From NCBI GenBank assembly GCA_943788045.1, contig CALSOT010000002.1:62001-126000 (forward strand): 64,000 nucleotides of DNA. The letters run 5' to 3'. The notes beneath the pieces were generated by a model. The model was given only the letters and a program-made list of their open reading frames with translations. It did not search any database and had not been told where the DNA came from. Shown here one piece after another: positions 12,083 through 22,031 of the stretch. Position numbers and translations under genes: made by a program. Position 1 is the first letter of the stretch. Each line of letters begins with the position of its first letter. The stretch comes from an uncultured Polaribacter sp. Its GTDB lineage: Bacteria; Bacteroidota; Bacteroidia; Flavobacteriales; Flavobacteriaceae.

Positions 12083-13217
12083 TTATTTTTCTAACTGCAC
12101 TTTTTTCACCGTTAAATTTAATCTTTATGATATAAACGCCTCTTTTTAAGTTAGAAAGATCAATTTCTTTTTGAGAATTAATAGTAGGTGAGTGCATTTT
12201 CTTTCCTAAAGAATTGTAAATTTCAAAATCAAGTAAATGCGAACTTGTATTAATTTTTATTTTATTGGTTAAAGGGTTTGGACTGATGGTTATTTTTTTT
12301 AATTTATTTTCTGTGAATGATAAAAGCGGATTGGTTTCATCGTAAAATTCATATAGTTTTTGAGTAAAATTATATGGATTACCATTAATAGTGGTAGTAA
12401 AATGTTCTCTAGAAATATAATAGTTTCCTGTAAGCCCAATATTTGTGATTCCTTCTAATTGGCTTCCTTGGCCAAGTTCATTTTCTAGAGAGATTTTATT
12501 AAATCCAGAAAAGAAAATATCTTCACCTGGTTTTCTATTTGGACTGATGTAAATTAGAAATGGAATCAATGATGTGTCGTACCCTGTTAAAAAAAAACGA
12601 TTATCATTATAAACGCCACCGGTAATTAAACCGCCAACATTGGCAGAACTCACTTTTTTAGCTTCATAATCACCTTTAATTAAGGGTGTTTTGTAAACAT
12701 TGGTTTTTAAATCATTCCAGTTTTTTGTAAAAATTAAAATTGAATTATTGAAGACAACAATAGATTCAGCATCAAAATTAGATCCATTTGGTTTGCTATC
12801 AAAATTAGTTTGGTCTTCATAGGAAAAAGAAATAATTTCAGCAGAGACCGATGTACTTTTTTTAAAGTCAGACTTTAAAATTTTGTAAATCTTTAAGTCG
12901 ATTCTATTGCCATTGTTATTTCCTATATCTGCAATATAAATATGGTTCTCATCTTCTGTAATATCTTCCCAATCTATATTTGTAGCGTTGCTTATTGATA
13001 TCGTTCTTAATAAGTTCCCAGATAAGCTATCAATTTCAAAGAGGTTCGCATTGTTGCCACTATCATTGTGAGTTATTATTTTACTATCAAAAAATAATAG
13101 CCCAGAAGTTTCTTTTGTTTCCTCTGGTAAATCAAATTTTTCTTTAAAATTAGTTATTTGACTTATTGCTAAAAAAGAATAAAAAGTAAAAATTATGAAT
13201 GGAATCAGATTTTTCAT
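12072..13217 (-). CDS. Secreted protein with T9SS type A C-terminal sorting domain
   Basis: Signal peptide; C-terminus ISPNPLTNKIKIN...GVYIIKIKFNGEKSAVRKIIKL. Confidence 0.8.
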   Translation of the reverse strand: MKNLIPFIIFTFYSFLAISQITNFKEKFDLPEETKETSGLLFFDSKIITHNDSGNNANLFEIDSLSGNLLRTISISNATNIDWEDITEDENHIYIADIGNNNGNRIDLKIYKILKSDFKKSTSVSAEIISFSYEDQTNFDSKPNGSNFDAESIVVFNNSILIFTKNWNDLKTNVYKTPLIKGDYEAKKVSSANVGGLITGGVYNDNRFFLTGYDTSLIPFLIYISPNRKPGEDIFFSGFNKISLENELGQGSQLEGITNIGLTGNYYISREHFTTTINGNPYNFTQKLYEFYDETNPLLSFTENKLKKITISPNPLTNKIKINTSSHLLDFEIYNSLGKKMHSPTINSQKEIDLSNLKRGVYIIKIKFNGEKSAVRKIIKL

Positions 13218-13474
13218 TTTAGTATTTTAAATCGTCATTAATTGCAATACCATTTGTTCCATTAGTAGCTTCAATTTTAAATAAACTTGCAATTGTTGGC
13301 TTATTGCTCTTTGCTTCTTAAAAACATCAATAAATAGGCAAGGCTGAAAATGAACTTAAATTTCATAAAAAGATATTTAATGAATTTATCAAAAGTAATT
13401 ATTTTTTATTTTGATATGTATCATTTGGCCCACTATTAATGATAATTTAATACTTTAGCATAAATTTTGAAGGA

Positions 13475-14215
13475 ATGAATTACCTAGAGCACACTGGTAA
13501 ATATTTTATAATGTTAGGACGTGTTTTTAAAAAACCACAACGAACAAAGATTTTTTATGAGTCTTTCATAAAAGAAATAGAAGATTTAGGTCTAAAATCT
13601 TTGGGAATTATCATGTTTATTTCATTCTTTATAGGTGGTGTAATCGCACTTCAAACTGCGTTAAATTTAGACAATCCTTTTATACCAAAATCATTAATTG
13701 GTTTTGCTGCAAAGCGTTCTATAATTCTAGAATTTGCACCCACTTTTTGTTCAATTATTTTGGCGGGTAAAGTTGGTTCGTATATTGCATCTAGTATTGG
13801 TACAATGCGTGTAACGGAGCAAATTGATGCTTTAGAAGTAATGGGCATAAATGCACTGAATCAACTGGTATTGCCAAAAGTGTTAGCAACTGTTTTCTTT
13901 TATCCTTTTTTAATCTCTTTAGGAATGTTCCTAGGTATTTTTGGAGGTTGGCTTACCGGAGTGTTATCTGGTCTTTTTTCTGGAGTAGATTATATAGAAG
14001 GAATTCAGACAGATTTTAACCCATTTTTGTTATCGTATGCGATTATTAAAACTGTAATCTTTGCATTTTTAATAGCTACAGTGCCTTCTTATCATGGTTA
14101 TTATGTAAAAGGGGGATCGATTGCGGTAGGTAAAGCAAGTACACAAGCTGTTGTGTGGACAACCATTTTAATTGTAATTACAAATTATTTTTTAACTCAA
14201 ATGCTCTTAACTTAA
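13475..14215 (+). CDS. mlaE: ABC transporter permease, MlaE family
   Basis: AGKVGSYIASSIGTMRVTEQIDALEVMGINAL. Confidence 0.92.
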   Translation: MNYLEHTGKYFIMLGRVFKKPQRTKIFYESFIKEIEDLGLKSLGIIMFISFFIGGVIALQTALNLDNPFIPKSLIGFAAKRSIILEFAPTFCSIILAGKVGSYIASSIGTMRVTEQIDALEVMGINALNQLVLPKVLATVFFYPFLISLGMFLGIFGGWLTGVLSGLFSGVDYIEGIQTDFNPFLLSYAIIKTVIFAFLIATVPSYHGYYVKGGSIAVGKASTQAVVWTTILIVITNYFLTQMLLT

Positions 14216-14218
14216 AGA

Positions 14219-14986
14219 ATGATAGAAGTAAATAATTTACATAAAGGTTTTGGAGGCGTAAAAGTATTAAAAGGCATTTCAACTACTTTTCTTCCTGGAA
14301 AAACAAGTTTAATAATTGGTGAAAGTGGTTCTGGTAAAACTGTTTTTTTAAAATCTTTAATAGGTTTACATACTCCAGAAGATGGAACTATTTCGTTTGA
14401 TGGCAGAATAAACACAAAATTTACTCAAAAAGAAAAACAACAATGGAGGCAAGAAATTGGCATGGTTTTTCAAGGCAGCGCATTATTTGATTCTCAAACG
14501 GTTGAAGATAATGTAATGTTTCCTTTAAAGATGTTTACGTCAAAAACTTATGAAGAAATGTTAGAGCGTGTAAATTTTGTTTTAAAGAGAGTTAATCTTG
14601 AAAATTCAAATCATAAATTACCAGCAGAATTATCTGGAGGAATGCAGAAAAGAGTTGCTATTGCGAGGGCAATTGTAATGAATCCGAAGTATTTATTTTG
14701 TGATGAACCAAATTCAGGTTTAGATCCACGAACAGCTATAGTAATAGATCAATTAATTCAAGAAATTACAGAGGAATATCAAATTACAACTGTAATTAAT
14801 ACTCATGATATGAATTCTGTAATGGAAATTGGAGAAAAAATAGTTTTTTTAAAGAATGGTAGAAAAGCTTGGGAAGGAACTAGTGAGGATGTTTTTAAAA
14901 CAGATAATCAGGCTGTTGTAGATTTTGTGTATTCGTCTAATTTATTTAAGAAAGTAAGAGAGGCATATTTGAATGAAAAAAAATAA
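14219..14986 (+). CDS. mlaF: ABC transporter ATP-binding protein, MlaF-like
   Basis: Walker A GESGSGKT, LSGGMQKRVAIARA signature. Confidence 0.93.
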   Translation: MIEVNNLHKGFGGVKVLKGISTTFLPGKTSLIIGESGSGKTVFLKSLIGLHTPEDGTISFDGRINTKFTQKEKQQWRQEIGMVFQGSALFDSQTVEDNVMFPLKMFTSKTYEEMLERVNFVLKRVNLENSNHKLPAELSGGMQKRVAIARAIVMNPKYLFCDEPNSGLDPRTAIVIDQLIQEITEEYQITTVINTHDMNSVMEIGEKIVFLKNGRKAWEGTSEDVFKTDNQAVVDFVYSSNLFKKVREAYLNEKK

Positions 14987-15015
14987 AAATATTTTTTTTG
15001 TTTTAAATTAAAGTA

Positions 15016-15023
15016 TATATTTG
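15016..15023 (+). promoter_or_regulatory. Bacteroidetes-type -7 element for first tRNA-Lys
   Basis: TATATTTG (TAnnTTTG), with TTTG at 14997-15000. Confidence 0.6.
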
Positions 15024-15045
15024 CAGCCGCTTAAAAGCAAATAAT

Positions 15046-15118
15046 GACCTGGTAGCTCAGTTGGTAGAGCATCTCCCTTTTAAGGAGAGGGTCCTGGGTT
15101 CGAGCCCCAGCCCGGTCA
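15046..15118 (+). tRNA. tRNA-Lys(UUU), copy 1
   Basis: Cloverleaf folded by eye; anticodon loop CTTTTAA, T-loop TTCGAGC. Confidence 0.93.
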
Positions 15119-15122
15119 CTTT

Positions 15123-15153
15123 AAAAGCTTCACATTTTTGTGAAGCTTTTTTT
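15123..15153 (+). terminator. Terminator after tRNA-Lys copy 1
   Basis: AAAAGCTTCACA-tttt-TGTGAAGCTTTTTTT. Confidence 0.8.
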
Positions 15154-15291
15154 ATTCAAAATAGTTTAATGATATTTTTAAAATTTTCTATTTTTTCATG
15201 TTTCTGTAAATTGAGGAAAATAATGTAATTAAAGATTTTGAAAAAAGATAAAGAAGAGGTTAACTAAATTTGTTTGTTTTAAAATAAAGAA

Positions 15292-15299
15292 TATATTTG
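15292..15299 (+). promoter_or_regulatory. -7 element for second tRNA-Lys
   Basis: TATATTTG; TTTG at 15269-15272 gives N19 spacing. Confidence 0.65.
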
Positions 15300-15321
15300 C
15301 AGCCGCTTAAAAGCAAATAAT

Positions 15322-15394
15322 GACCTGGTAGCTCAGTTGGTAGAGCATCTCCCTTTTAAGGAGAGGGTCCTGGGTTCGAGCCCCAGCCCGGTCA
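15322..15394 (+). tRNA. tRNA-Lys(UUU), copy 2
   Basis: Identical to copy 1 over the tRNA. Confidence 0.93.
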
Positions 15395-15398
15395 CTTT

Positions 15399-15430
15399 AA
15401 AAGCTTCATATTTGTATGAAGCTTTTTTTA
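15399..15430 (+). terminator. Terminator after tRNA-Lys copy 2
   Basis: AAAAGCTTCATA-tttg-TATGAAGCTTTTTTT. Confidence 0.8.
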
Positions 15431-15507
15431 TTTAAAAAACTTAAGGCCAATTAATGGTCGTTTTTAAATTTTTGTATCTTTCCTTTATTATTTAAAAATT
15501 TTAGATT

Positions 15508-16992
15508 TTGATAGGAGAAAATAATACCAAAGAAGATTCCGTTAACCAATCTAAGCAAGGGGTAAAAAACGATGCTAAAGGTTTACTTACAAGTATTAAA
15601 AAGTATTTAAAGGAGCTTCTCGATTTTAGAGAAGATACAGATCATGAAGCGACAATAGAAGCAATAAAAGCTGATATTCCTTTTAAAGGAGCTACAGCAT
15701 GGATTCTTATTTTTGCAATATTTGTGGCTTCCATAGGTTTGAATGCAAACTCAACTGCTGTTGTTATTGGTGCCATGTTAATTTCACCTTTAATGGGGCC
15801 TATATTAGGTATTGGAAGTGCTTTTGCTATCAATGATATTGAAGTTTTTAAAAAATCTGTGGTAAGTCTCGCTACAATGATTGTTTTAAGTCTGCTTGCT
15901 TCCTTTGTTTTTTTTTACTTTTTTCCATTAAGTGAAGATACTTCTGAATTGTTGGGCAGAACAAAGCCAGATATTAGAGATGTGTTAATTGCTTTTTTTG
16001 GTGGTTTGGCATTAATGGTTGCTCGAACAAAAAAAGGAACAGTTGCGTCTGTAATTTTTGGAGTTGCAATAGCCACGGCCTTAATGCCTCCATTGTGTAC
16101 GGCAGGGTATGGATTGGCGAAAGGTTTTTCAGGTAACTCCATTGGTTTTGTGTACGCACTGGGTGCGATGTATCTGTTTACTATTAATACGATATTTATT
16201 GCATTGGCAACTTTTTTAGTGTTAAAGCTGTTAAGTTTTCCAATGTATAAATATGCGAATGCAGCTAAAAGAAAACGATATGCTACAATAGCAACAGTGG
16301 TAGGAATAGCAGTTATGATTCCCGCTTTTTATACATTCATTAATGCTTTAGAGGAGAGTAGAGTAAATGCGCAATTAAAAGCTTACATAAAAAATGAAAT
16401 AGCAACAATTGAAAGCTTTCAGTTAATTGATGAAAATTATGAAGCTGATAAAAAGGTATTGAAGCTTAATTTTTTTAATGAAGTGACATTAGCAGAAAAA
16501 AATATGCTAGAAAGTAGATTAACTACTGATCCTAGATATAATCGTTTAAAAGAAGTTAAAATTGAGGTAAAAGGTAGTGATACTAAAAGTTTTGAGTTAA
16601 TTACTACTGCATACACTGAAAAGAGGCAAGAGCTGCAAGAAAGTAAAAATATTATTGCCGGTTTGCAAAAACAAATTGAAGATTTACAAGCAACAATTTA
16701 TGGTTTGAATACAAGAATTGAAAAAGATGCAAGTAAGAGTAATCAGAAGGTAATCGCTTTTACCAGAATTTCTAAGGATGCAAAAATTAGATTTAATGAA
16801 ATCGAAAAAATAGGATTTGCTAATATATTATCTTCAAAAGATTTTATTAAAATAGATACAATACCGCAAGTAATTATTAAATGGAATTCTATTTTACCCG
16901 ATAGTATTATCAGTACTAAAGAACGCGAATTAAGAGGCTGGTTGCAGAGTGAAATGCATTTAGATACCCTATTTATTGAGAGGGAGAAATAA
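15508..16992 (+). CDS. DUF389 domain-containing membrane protein
   Basis: STAVVIGAMLISPLMGPILGIGSAFAIND and MPPLCTAGYGLA motifs. Confidence 0.88.
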   Translation: MIGENNTKEDSVNQSKQGVKNDAKGLLTSIKKYLKELLDFREDTDHEATIEAIKADIPFKGATAWILIFAIFVASIGLNANSTAVVIGAMLISPLMGPILGIGSAFAINDIEVFKKSVVSLATMIVLSLLASFVFFYFFPLSEDTSELLGRTKPDIRDVLIAFFGGLALMVARTKKGTVASVIFGVAIATALMPPLCTAGYGLAKGFSGNSIGFVYALGAMYLFTINTIFIALATFLVLKLLSFPMYKYANAAKRKRYATIATVVGIAVMIPAFYTFINALEESRVNAQLKAYIKNEIATIESFQLIDENYEADKKVLKLNFFNEVTLAEKNMLESRLTTDPRYNRLKEVKIEVKGSDTKSFELITTAYTEKRQELQESKNIIAGLQKQIEDLQATIYGLNTRIEKDASKSNQKVIAFTRISKDAKIRFNEIEKIGFANILSSKDFIKIDTIPQVIIKWNSILPDSIISTKERELRGWLQSEMHLDTLFIEREK

Positions 16993-17039
16993 AATTAAGA
17001 GTATCCATTTTGAAGGCTTTTTGTTTTGTTGATTAATAT

Positions 17040-17633
17040 TTATGATTTGTATTCTTTTATTTCCACATTTTGATTGAATAGATATACTCTGTTGTTGTTC
17101 ATATTTAAACACTCAAATCTTGTTCTTCTTTTATTTCCTCTTTTATAAATGATACTTTTAAATTCGAAAAAACCACCCAAGGGAATGTCAAAGATAAAAT
17201 TCATGCCTTTTTCAGCTGTATTTCCTCTTAAAGCTAAAGATAATTTAACATCAGTATCTGTACTTGCTTTAGGATTCTTAAAATAGTTTGCCAAATGAGG
17301 TAGCATTTCCATAGGATAAATTTCAGGACTCAAAAAAGGAAGCATTAAATGTTGAAAAACTGTTTTCCACTCTTTTCCGTGAGGTTGTACTCTTCCAAAT
17401 TTTTGATGCGTAACATAATGCGCTATTTCGTGAACAAGAGTAAGTAAGAATTGATATTGGTTAAGATTATTATTTACCGTAATTTGATATCGCCCATTAG
17501 GTAAACTTCTAAAATCTCCATGTTTAGTTTGTCTTTGGTTGACAATTTTTAAATCAAACGAATGTTTATCAATTAAAAACTGAACAAAAGGAATTGCTTT
17601 TGGAGGAATAAAGTTTTGATAGTCTGAATTCAA
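17040..17633 (-). CDS. SprT-like zinc metalloprotease domain protein
   Basis: LVHEIAHYVTHQKFGRVQPHGKEWK (HExxH). Confidence 0.85.
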   Translation of the reverse strand: MNSDYQNFIPPKAIPFVQFLIDKHSFDLKIVNQRQTKHGDFRSLPNGRYQITVNNNLNQYQFLLTLVHEIAHYVTHQKFGRVQPHGKEWKTVFQHLMLPFLSPEIYPMEMLPHLANYFKNPKASTDTDVKLSLALRGNTAEKGMNFIFDIPLGGFFEFKSIIYKRGNKRRTRFECLNMNNNRVYLFNQNVEIKEYKS

Positions 17634-17644
17634 TTTCTAGTTTT

Positions 17645-18325
17645 TTACGGAGTTGTAGAAGAAACTTGTAATACTTTTCCGTTATAAAATTTATTTCCTG
17701 TTAGTGAAAAATCAAAGATATAATTGGCCATTTCTGAGGCAGAAAGAGGTGCTTTGTAATCTGGAAAAGCCTCAGCTAACATTTCTGTTTGTACAGCTCC
17801 TAAGGCTAAAATATTAAAGGCAATTTGTTGTTCTTTGTATTCTTCTGCTAATAATTCTGATAAAGTAATTACAGCGCCTTTTGCAGATGAATAAGCTGCT
17901 AAGCCCGGAAATTTCATGCTTCCTTGAATTCCTCCCATCGAACTAACAGTAATTACATGACTTCCTTTTTCCATAAATGGAATCATTAATTTTGTTAATT
18001 CAGCAACTGCAAAAACATTTACTTTGTAGACTTCTAAAAAATCATCCGAAGATAAATCTGTAAAAGGTTTGTTGATTAATTTTCCTGCGTTATTGATTAA
18101 AATATCAACATGTTTCCAATTGCTTTTTATAAAGTCTGATACCTTATTTAAATCTGAATTAATCGATAAATCAACAGAAATTACTTTGATATTTTTATGA
18201 TTAAAGTTTTGTAAAGGTTTTGTGTTTCTAGACAAAGCTAAAACCTTGTGCCCGTTTTCTGCAAACTGTTTTGCAAGTTCAAAACCAATTCCTCTGCTAG
18301 TTCCTGTGATAACAACGTTTTTCAT
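17645..18325 (-). CDS. SDR family oxidoreductase
   Basis: GTSRGIGFELA, NNAG, YSSAKGA. Confidence 0.93.
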   Translation of the reverse strand: MKNVVITGTSRGIGFELAKQFAENGHKVLALSRNTKPLQNFNHKNIKVISVDLSINSDLNKVSDFIKSNWKHVDILINNAGKLINKPFTDLSSDDFLEVYKVNVFAVAELTKLMIPFMEKGSHVITVSSMGGIQGSMKFPGLAAYSSAKGAVITLSELLAEEYKEQQIAFNILALGAVQTEMLAEAFPDYKAPLSASEMANYIFDFSLTGNKFYNGKVLQVSSTTP

Positions 18326-18599
18326 TATTAAAATTTTAAACAAGCAATTTACTTAATTTTTCATTGAATTAAGAGGAAATTTTATCAAAAGAGAAAAAGC
18401 TTAAGTTAAGAGATATGTGTTTAGGAGTCCATTTTATCTGACTAAAGAATGCGAGTTTTAAATATGTAAAAGATGAAATAAATTGGCAAATAAAGCTGTT
18501 TGTATATATTCTTTGTTTGCTTCTGTATTTTTTACTTCGCTTAAAAAGAAAATTCTATATTTCAGAAATATCAATGGACTATTTTTTATCAAACATTAA

Positions 18600-20120
18600 T
18601 TATTTTTCTACTTCAAAAATTATATGCTGATATGCGCCAATATCAGGTTTAGTGTTTCTATCAACTTCTAAAATATCTTTAGAAAATAACGTGGCTTTTG
18701 CTTTGTTTATCGCGTCAGATTCTTCACCAATAATTAAATCATTTTTTTGAGGATCTCTAAAGTGCGATTTTCCGTTTAAAATAATATTTTGATAAAAAGA
18801 TGAGGTGAAGTCTAATTCGGTAATGTCTTTAAAAGAGTCATTTGTATCTGTAAATTGAATCATAGAATTACTAATATTGTAGTTAAAAAGACCGCCCCCA
18901 TCAACCTTATCAACAACAAACTCTATATTGTTATTACCGTCAAAAATACAATTAGTAAAGTTGGCAGCATGTAAATTTCTAGTTTCAATAATTTCTTGTC
19001 CGGCTGCATCAGTATATGTAAAAAAATTATTTATTAAAACGGCGGGTAATTGGCGTAAACCATTATTCCAAAAATTAGCAAAAGTACTATGGACAAAGTT
19101 ATAGGTTCCTCCAATTGTTGCAGCTAAAGAAACTTGACCAGCACTACCAATAACTACATTATGAGCCTCTATGTTTGTTTCTCTCCCTAAAATACCATAA
19201 CTAGAATGATTGTAAATTTCAGTATTTTTGAGTTTTAAGGTTGGTGAAGTTGGGGTTCCAATGCTATCAACCAAAATTCCGATAATTCCGTTCTTAATAA
19301 TCGTATGGTTCATTTCGTTTTCTAGACTCCCTGCACGCATCCATATAGTTCCCCATTGACCTGCAGTTTCATTAAAAGAATGTTCTAAACGATCGCCCTC
19401 AAAAATTACTTTTTCAGTTAAAGTTCCGTTTACTTTTAAAGATGCTTTATTGTCTACAATTAAGCCAGAGTTGTTATGAAAGTGAATTCGAGATCCAGCT
19501 TCAATAGTTAAAGTTTTGTTTTCTGGTACAGCAGCAAAACCATAAATGACTGTTGGTTTCGTATTTGTAATAGTTAATTCGGTATCAGTTAAAAAACGAC
19601 CTTTTAGCGTAGTTGGTTGCCCGTCAAGTGTAAGGCTGTCAATTTTCATTGTAACGCCATCTCTTCCCGGAAAAATAAAATTAGCATCTTGCACTAAAGT
19701 TACTAAATCTACATTTTGTTGAGTATCACCATTACCGAACAAAATTTTATCTGTATACAACGGATCTAAAATGTTACCCGCGCTAATTGTTGTTTCAATA
19801 AAAATAAAAATACTGTCTTTCTCAAGAATATCGATATTTGTAAAATCTTTACCAGGAATTCCGTCAACATTTAATCTGTAGTTGGAGTTATTCCCGTTTT
19901 CTAATTGAATTCTCGGAATTGTTATTGCATTATTTCCGCGATTATAAACTTTTAGATTGTATGTTGCAGAGCCAATATTTGTAAAAACAGTATCTAAGTA
20001 CACGGTGTCTTTAGAAAATTGTAATTTTCCAGAACTAGGTATTGTGTTAAAATCTTTTCTATCGCAAGAACTTACCGAAATAAGAACTACTAAAATTAAA
20101 AGTGTTATAATATTACGCAT
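18600..20120 (-). CDS. Lipoprotein, putative right-handed beta-helix
   Basis: Lipobox ISVSSC; HFHNNSGLIVDNKASLKVNGTLTEKVIFEG repeat-like strands. Confidence 0.7.
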   Translation of the reverse strand: MRNIITLLILVVLISVSSCDRKDFNTIPSSGKLQFSKDTVYLDTVFTNIGSATYNLKVYNRGNNAITIPRIQLENGNNSNYRLNVDGIPGKDFTNIDILEKDSIFIFIETTISAGNILDPLYTDKILFGNGDTQQNVDLVTLVQDANFIFPGRDGVTMKIDSLTLDGQPTTLKGRFLTDTELTITNTKPTVIYGFAAVPENKTLTIEAGSRIHFHNNSGLIVDNKASLKVNGTLTEKVIFEGDRLEHSFNETAGQWGTIWMRAGSLENEMNHTIIKNGIIGILVDSIGTPTSPTLKLKNTEIYNHSSYGILGRETNIEAHNVVIGSAGQVSLAATIGGTYNFVHSTFANFWNNGLRQLPAVLINNFFTYTDAAGQEIIETRNLHAANFTNCIFDGNNNIEFVVDKVDGGGLFNYNISNSMIQFTDTNDSFKDITELDFTSSFYQNIILNGKSHFRDPQKNDLIIGEESDAINKAKATLFSKDILEVDRNTKPDIGAYQHIIFEVEK

Positions 20121-20226
20121 AATTTTTTGTGTCTTCTCGAGCAGTATCGAGAGGTTAATTTAGATTTAGACTTCGCTCAACCTATTAAATTATATTTATC
20201 AATAATAGAACTTTTTATGAAGCCAA

Positions 20227-21270
20227 TTATTGTTTTTTAACTAATTCGATTTCAAATAATTTTCCCCAATGTTTCCCTGTTACAAATAACCTATTGTTTT
20301 TAGCATCAAAAGCAATTCCATTTAAAACCTCATCTTCAGGAACTAACTTCTGCGTTTTTTCCATTTCTTTTTTCAAAGATTTTAAATTCGCAATTCCTTC
20401 AACGATACCCGTTGTTGGGTCAATAATAACAATTGCGTTTTGTTGATATTTATTTGCATAGATTTTTCCATCAATTAATTCTAACTCGTTTAAATCTTTA
20501 ACGGCATATTTATTTGTATATACTTGTATTGATTTTTTCTCTTTTAAGGTTTCCGAATCTAAAAACCAAATTTTATGAGAACCATCAGATTTAATTAAGT
20601 CTGTATCATTATGTGTAAAACCCCAACCTTCTTTGCTATTATTGTAAGTAAACTCTTTCTCTTGTTTAAAGGTGTCTAAATTATATACAAAACCCTTTTT
20701 AGCTTGCCATGTTAACCAATAAATTTTATTATTAAAAATGGTCATTCCTTCACCAAAATACTTTTCATTTAAAGCTGTTTTTTGTAAAACTTTACCTGTT
20801 TTAATTTCTACTTTTCTAAGAGTAGATTGTCCTCTTTGTCCTGTAGTTTCATATAAAAAACCGTTATGATATTCTAAACCTTGGGTGTAAGCTTTGGTGT
20901 CATGGGGATATTCATTAATGATGTTATAACCATAAACAACAGGTGCTTTGTTGGCTAAAACTTCAAAAAAGCTATTTTCTTTTTTTGTCTTTTCAGGATA
21001 AAAAACTAAAGCAGAAATTTGATGTTTACCGATTCCAAAATCAGATGTGTTTATGTTTACGGAAGTGCCTTCCGAAGAAATTTCTTTTCCGTTTACAAAA
21101 AACTGGACTCGGTTTATAGCTTTATCTTCCATTTCTTTTAAAGTTACTTTAAAATTAGAATTTAAAGTAGTTTGTTTTTTGTGTTCTAAGCTAAATTTAT
21201 AGACTTCAGAGCAAGAGGTAATTAGCATAAAACACGCTAAAAAAGAAATAAGTACAACACTATTTTTCAT
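20227..21270 (-). CDS. Glutaminyl-peptide cyclotransferase (lipoprotein)
   Basis: YPHDTKAYTQGLEYHNGFLYETTGQRGQSTLRKV; ITSC lipobox. Confidence 0.9.
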   Translation of the reverse strand: MKNSVVLISFLACFMLITSCSEVYKFSLEHKKQTTLNSNFKVTLKEMEDKAINRVQFFVNGKEISSEGTSVNINTSDFGIGKHQISALVFYPEKTKKENSFFEVLANKAPVVYGYNIINEYPHDTKAYTQGLEYHNGFLYETTGQRGQSTLRKVEIKTGKVLQKTALNEKYFGEGMTIFNNKIYWLTWQAKKGFVYNLDTFKQEKEFTYNNSKEGWGFTHNDTDLIKSDGSHKIWFLDSETLKEKKSIQVYTNKYAVKDLNELELIDGKIYANKYQQNAIVIIDPTTGIVEGIANLKSLKKEMEKTQKLVPEDEVLNGIAFDAKNNRLFVTGKHWGKLFEIELVKKQ

Positions 21271-21425
21271 TTTCTCTATTTTTTTTATTGATTTTTAATC
21301 TTTTTAGTTTTCAAAAAAGCAGCTATAAACCACTAATCATCAACAAAATTAGGTGTAAAAGTAATGAATGTATTTAGGAGTCCAAATAAAAGTAAAATAA
21401 TTATTTTTTAATTAAAAAATATAGT

Positions 21426-21433
21426 TAAATTTG
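21426..21433 (+). promoter_or_regulatory. -7 element upstream of L31
   Basis: TAAATTTG (TAnnTTTG). Confidence 0.45.
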
Positions 21434-21530
21434 CAGCCTGTAAATAGTACATAAAGCTATTTATATAAATGAGTAAGCTTTACCAACTTCCTCATGCAAA
21501 CATAACATTAAAGTATTAAAATATAATAAA

Positions 21531-21785
21531 ATGAAAAAAGGAATTCATCCAGAAAATTATAGAATGGTAGCGTTTAAAGACATGTCTAACGAAGATGTAT
21601 TTTTAACACGTTCTACAGTAGACACTAAAGAAACGTTAGAAGTTGATGGTGTTGAGTATCCTTTAGTAAAATTAGAGATTTCTAGAACATCTCACCCATT
21701 TTACACTGGTAAATCTAAACTTATTGATGCTGCAGGACGTATCGATAAATTTAAAACGAAATATGCAAAATTCAAGAAAAATTAA
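21531..21785 (+). CDS. rpmE2: 50S ribosomal protein L31 type B
   Basis: [20 protein letters not shown]...[25 protein letters not shown]; no CxxC. Confidence 0.95.
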   Translation: MKKGIHPENYRMVAFKDMSNEDVFLTRSTVDTKETLEVDGVEYPLVKLEISRTSHPFYTGKSKLIDAAGRIDKFKTKYAKFKKN

Positions 21786-21810
21786 TTCTTCTAGAATTTT
21801 TAAGATATTT

Positions 21811-21842
21811 AAAACTCCAACATTTATTTGTTGGAGTTTTTT
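21811..21842 (+). terminator. Terminator after L31
   Basis: AAAACTCCAACA-tttat-TTGTTGGAGTTTTTTT. Confidence 0.8.
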
Positions 21843-21983
21843 TATGCTGATTTTTATTTATTAGTTTTCATTTGATAAACGCAAATCTCTTTTACAAATA
21901 ATAGAGCTGAATTATATTGATTTAAATATGCTCCTTTTTTTTAATTGAAAATGTCAAGATAAAAAAGATTACATTCAATAAAA

Positions 21984-22007
21984 AAACCACTTCGATAGAA
22001 GTGGTTT
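21984..22007 (-). terminator. Terminator of gcvP
   Basis: AAACCACTTC-gata-GAAGTGGTTT. Confidence 0.75.
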
Positions 22008-22031
22008 AAAGTGTTTAAGATTCTTATAATT

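Noticed and set aside
13475-14986. Incomplete Mla system (no MCE/MlaD gene adjacent) as unusual
   Set aside because: MCE genes are often encoded elsewhere; not informative from this window.
18410-21385. Repeated TTTAGGAGTCCA near 18420 and 21372
   Set aside because: Only two short copies, no structure; likely chance.
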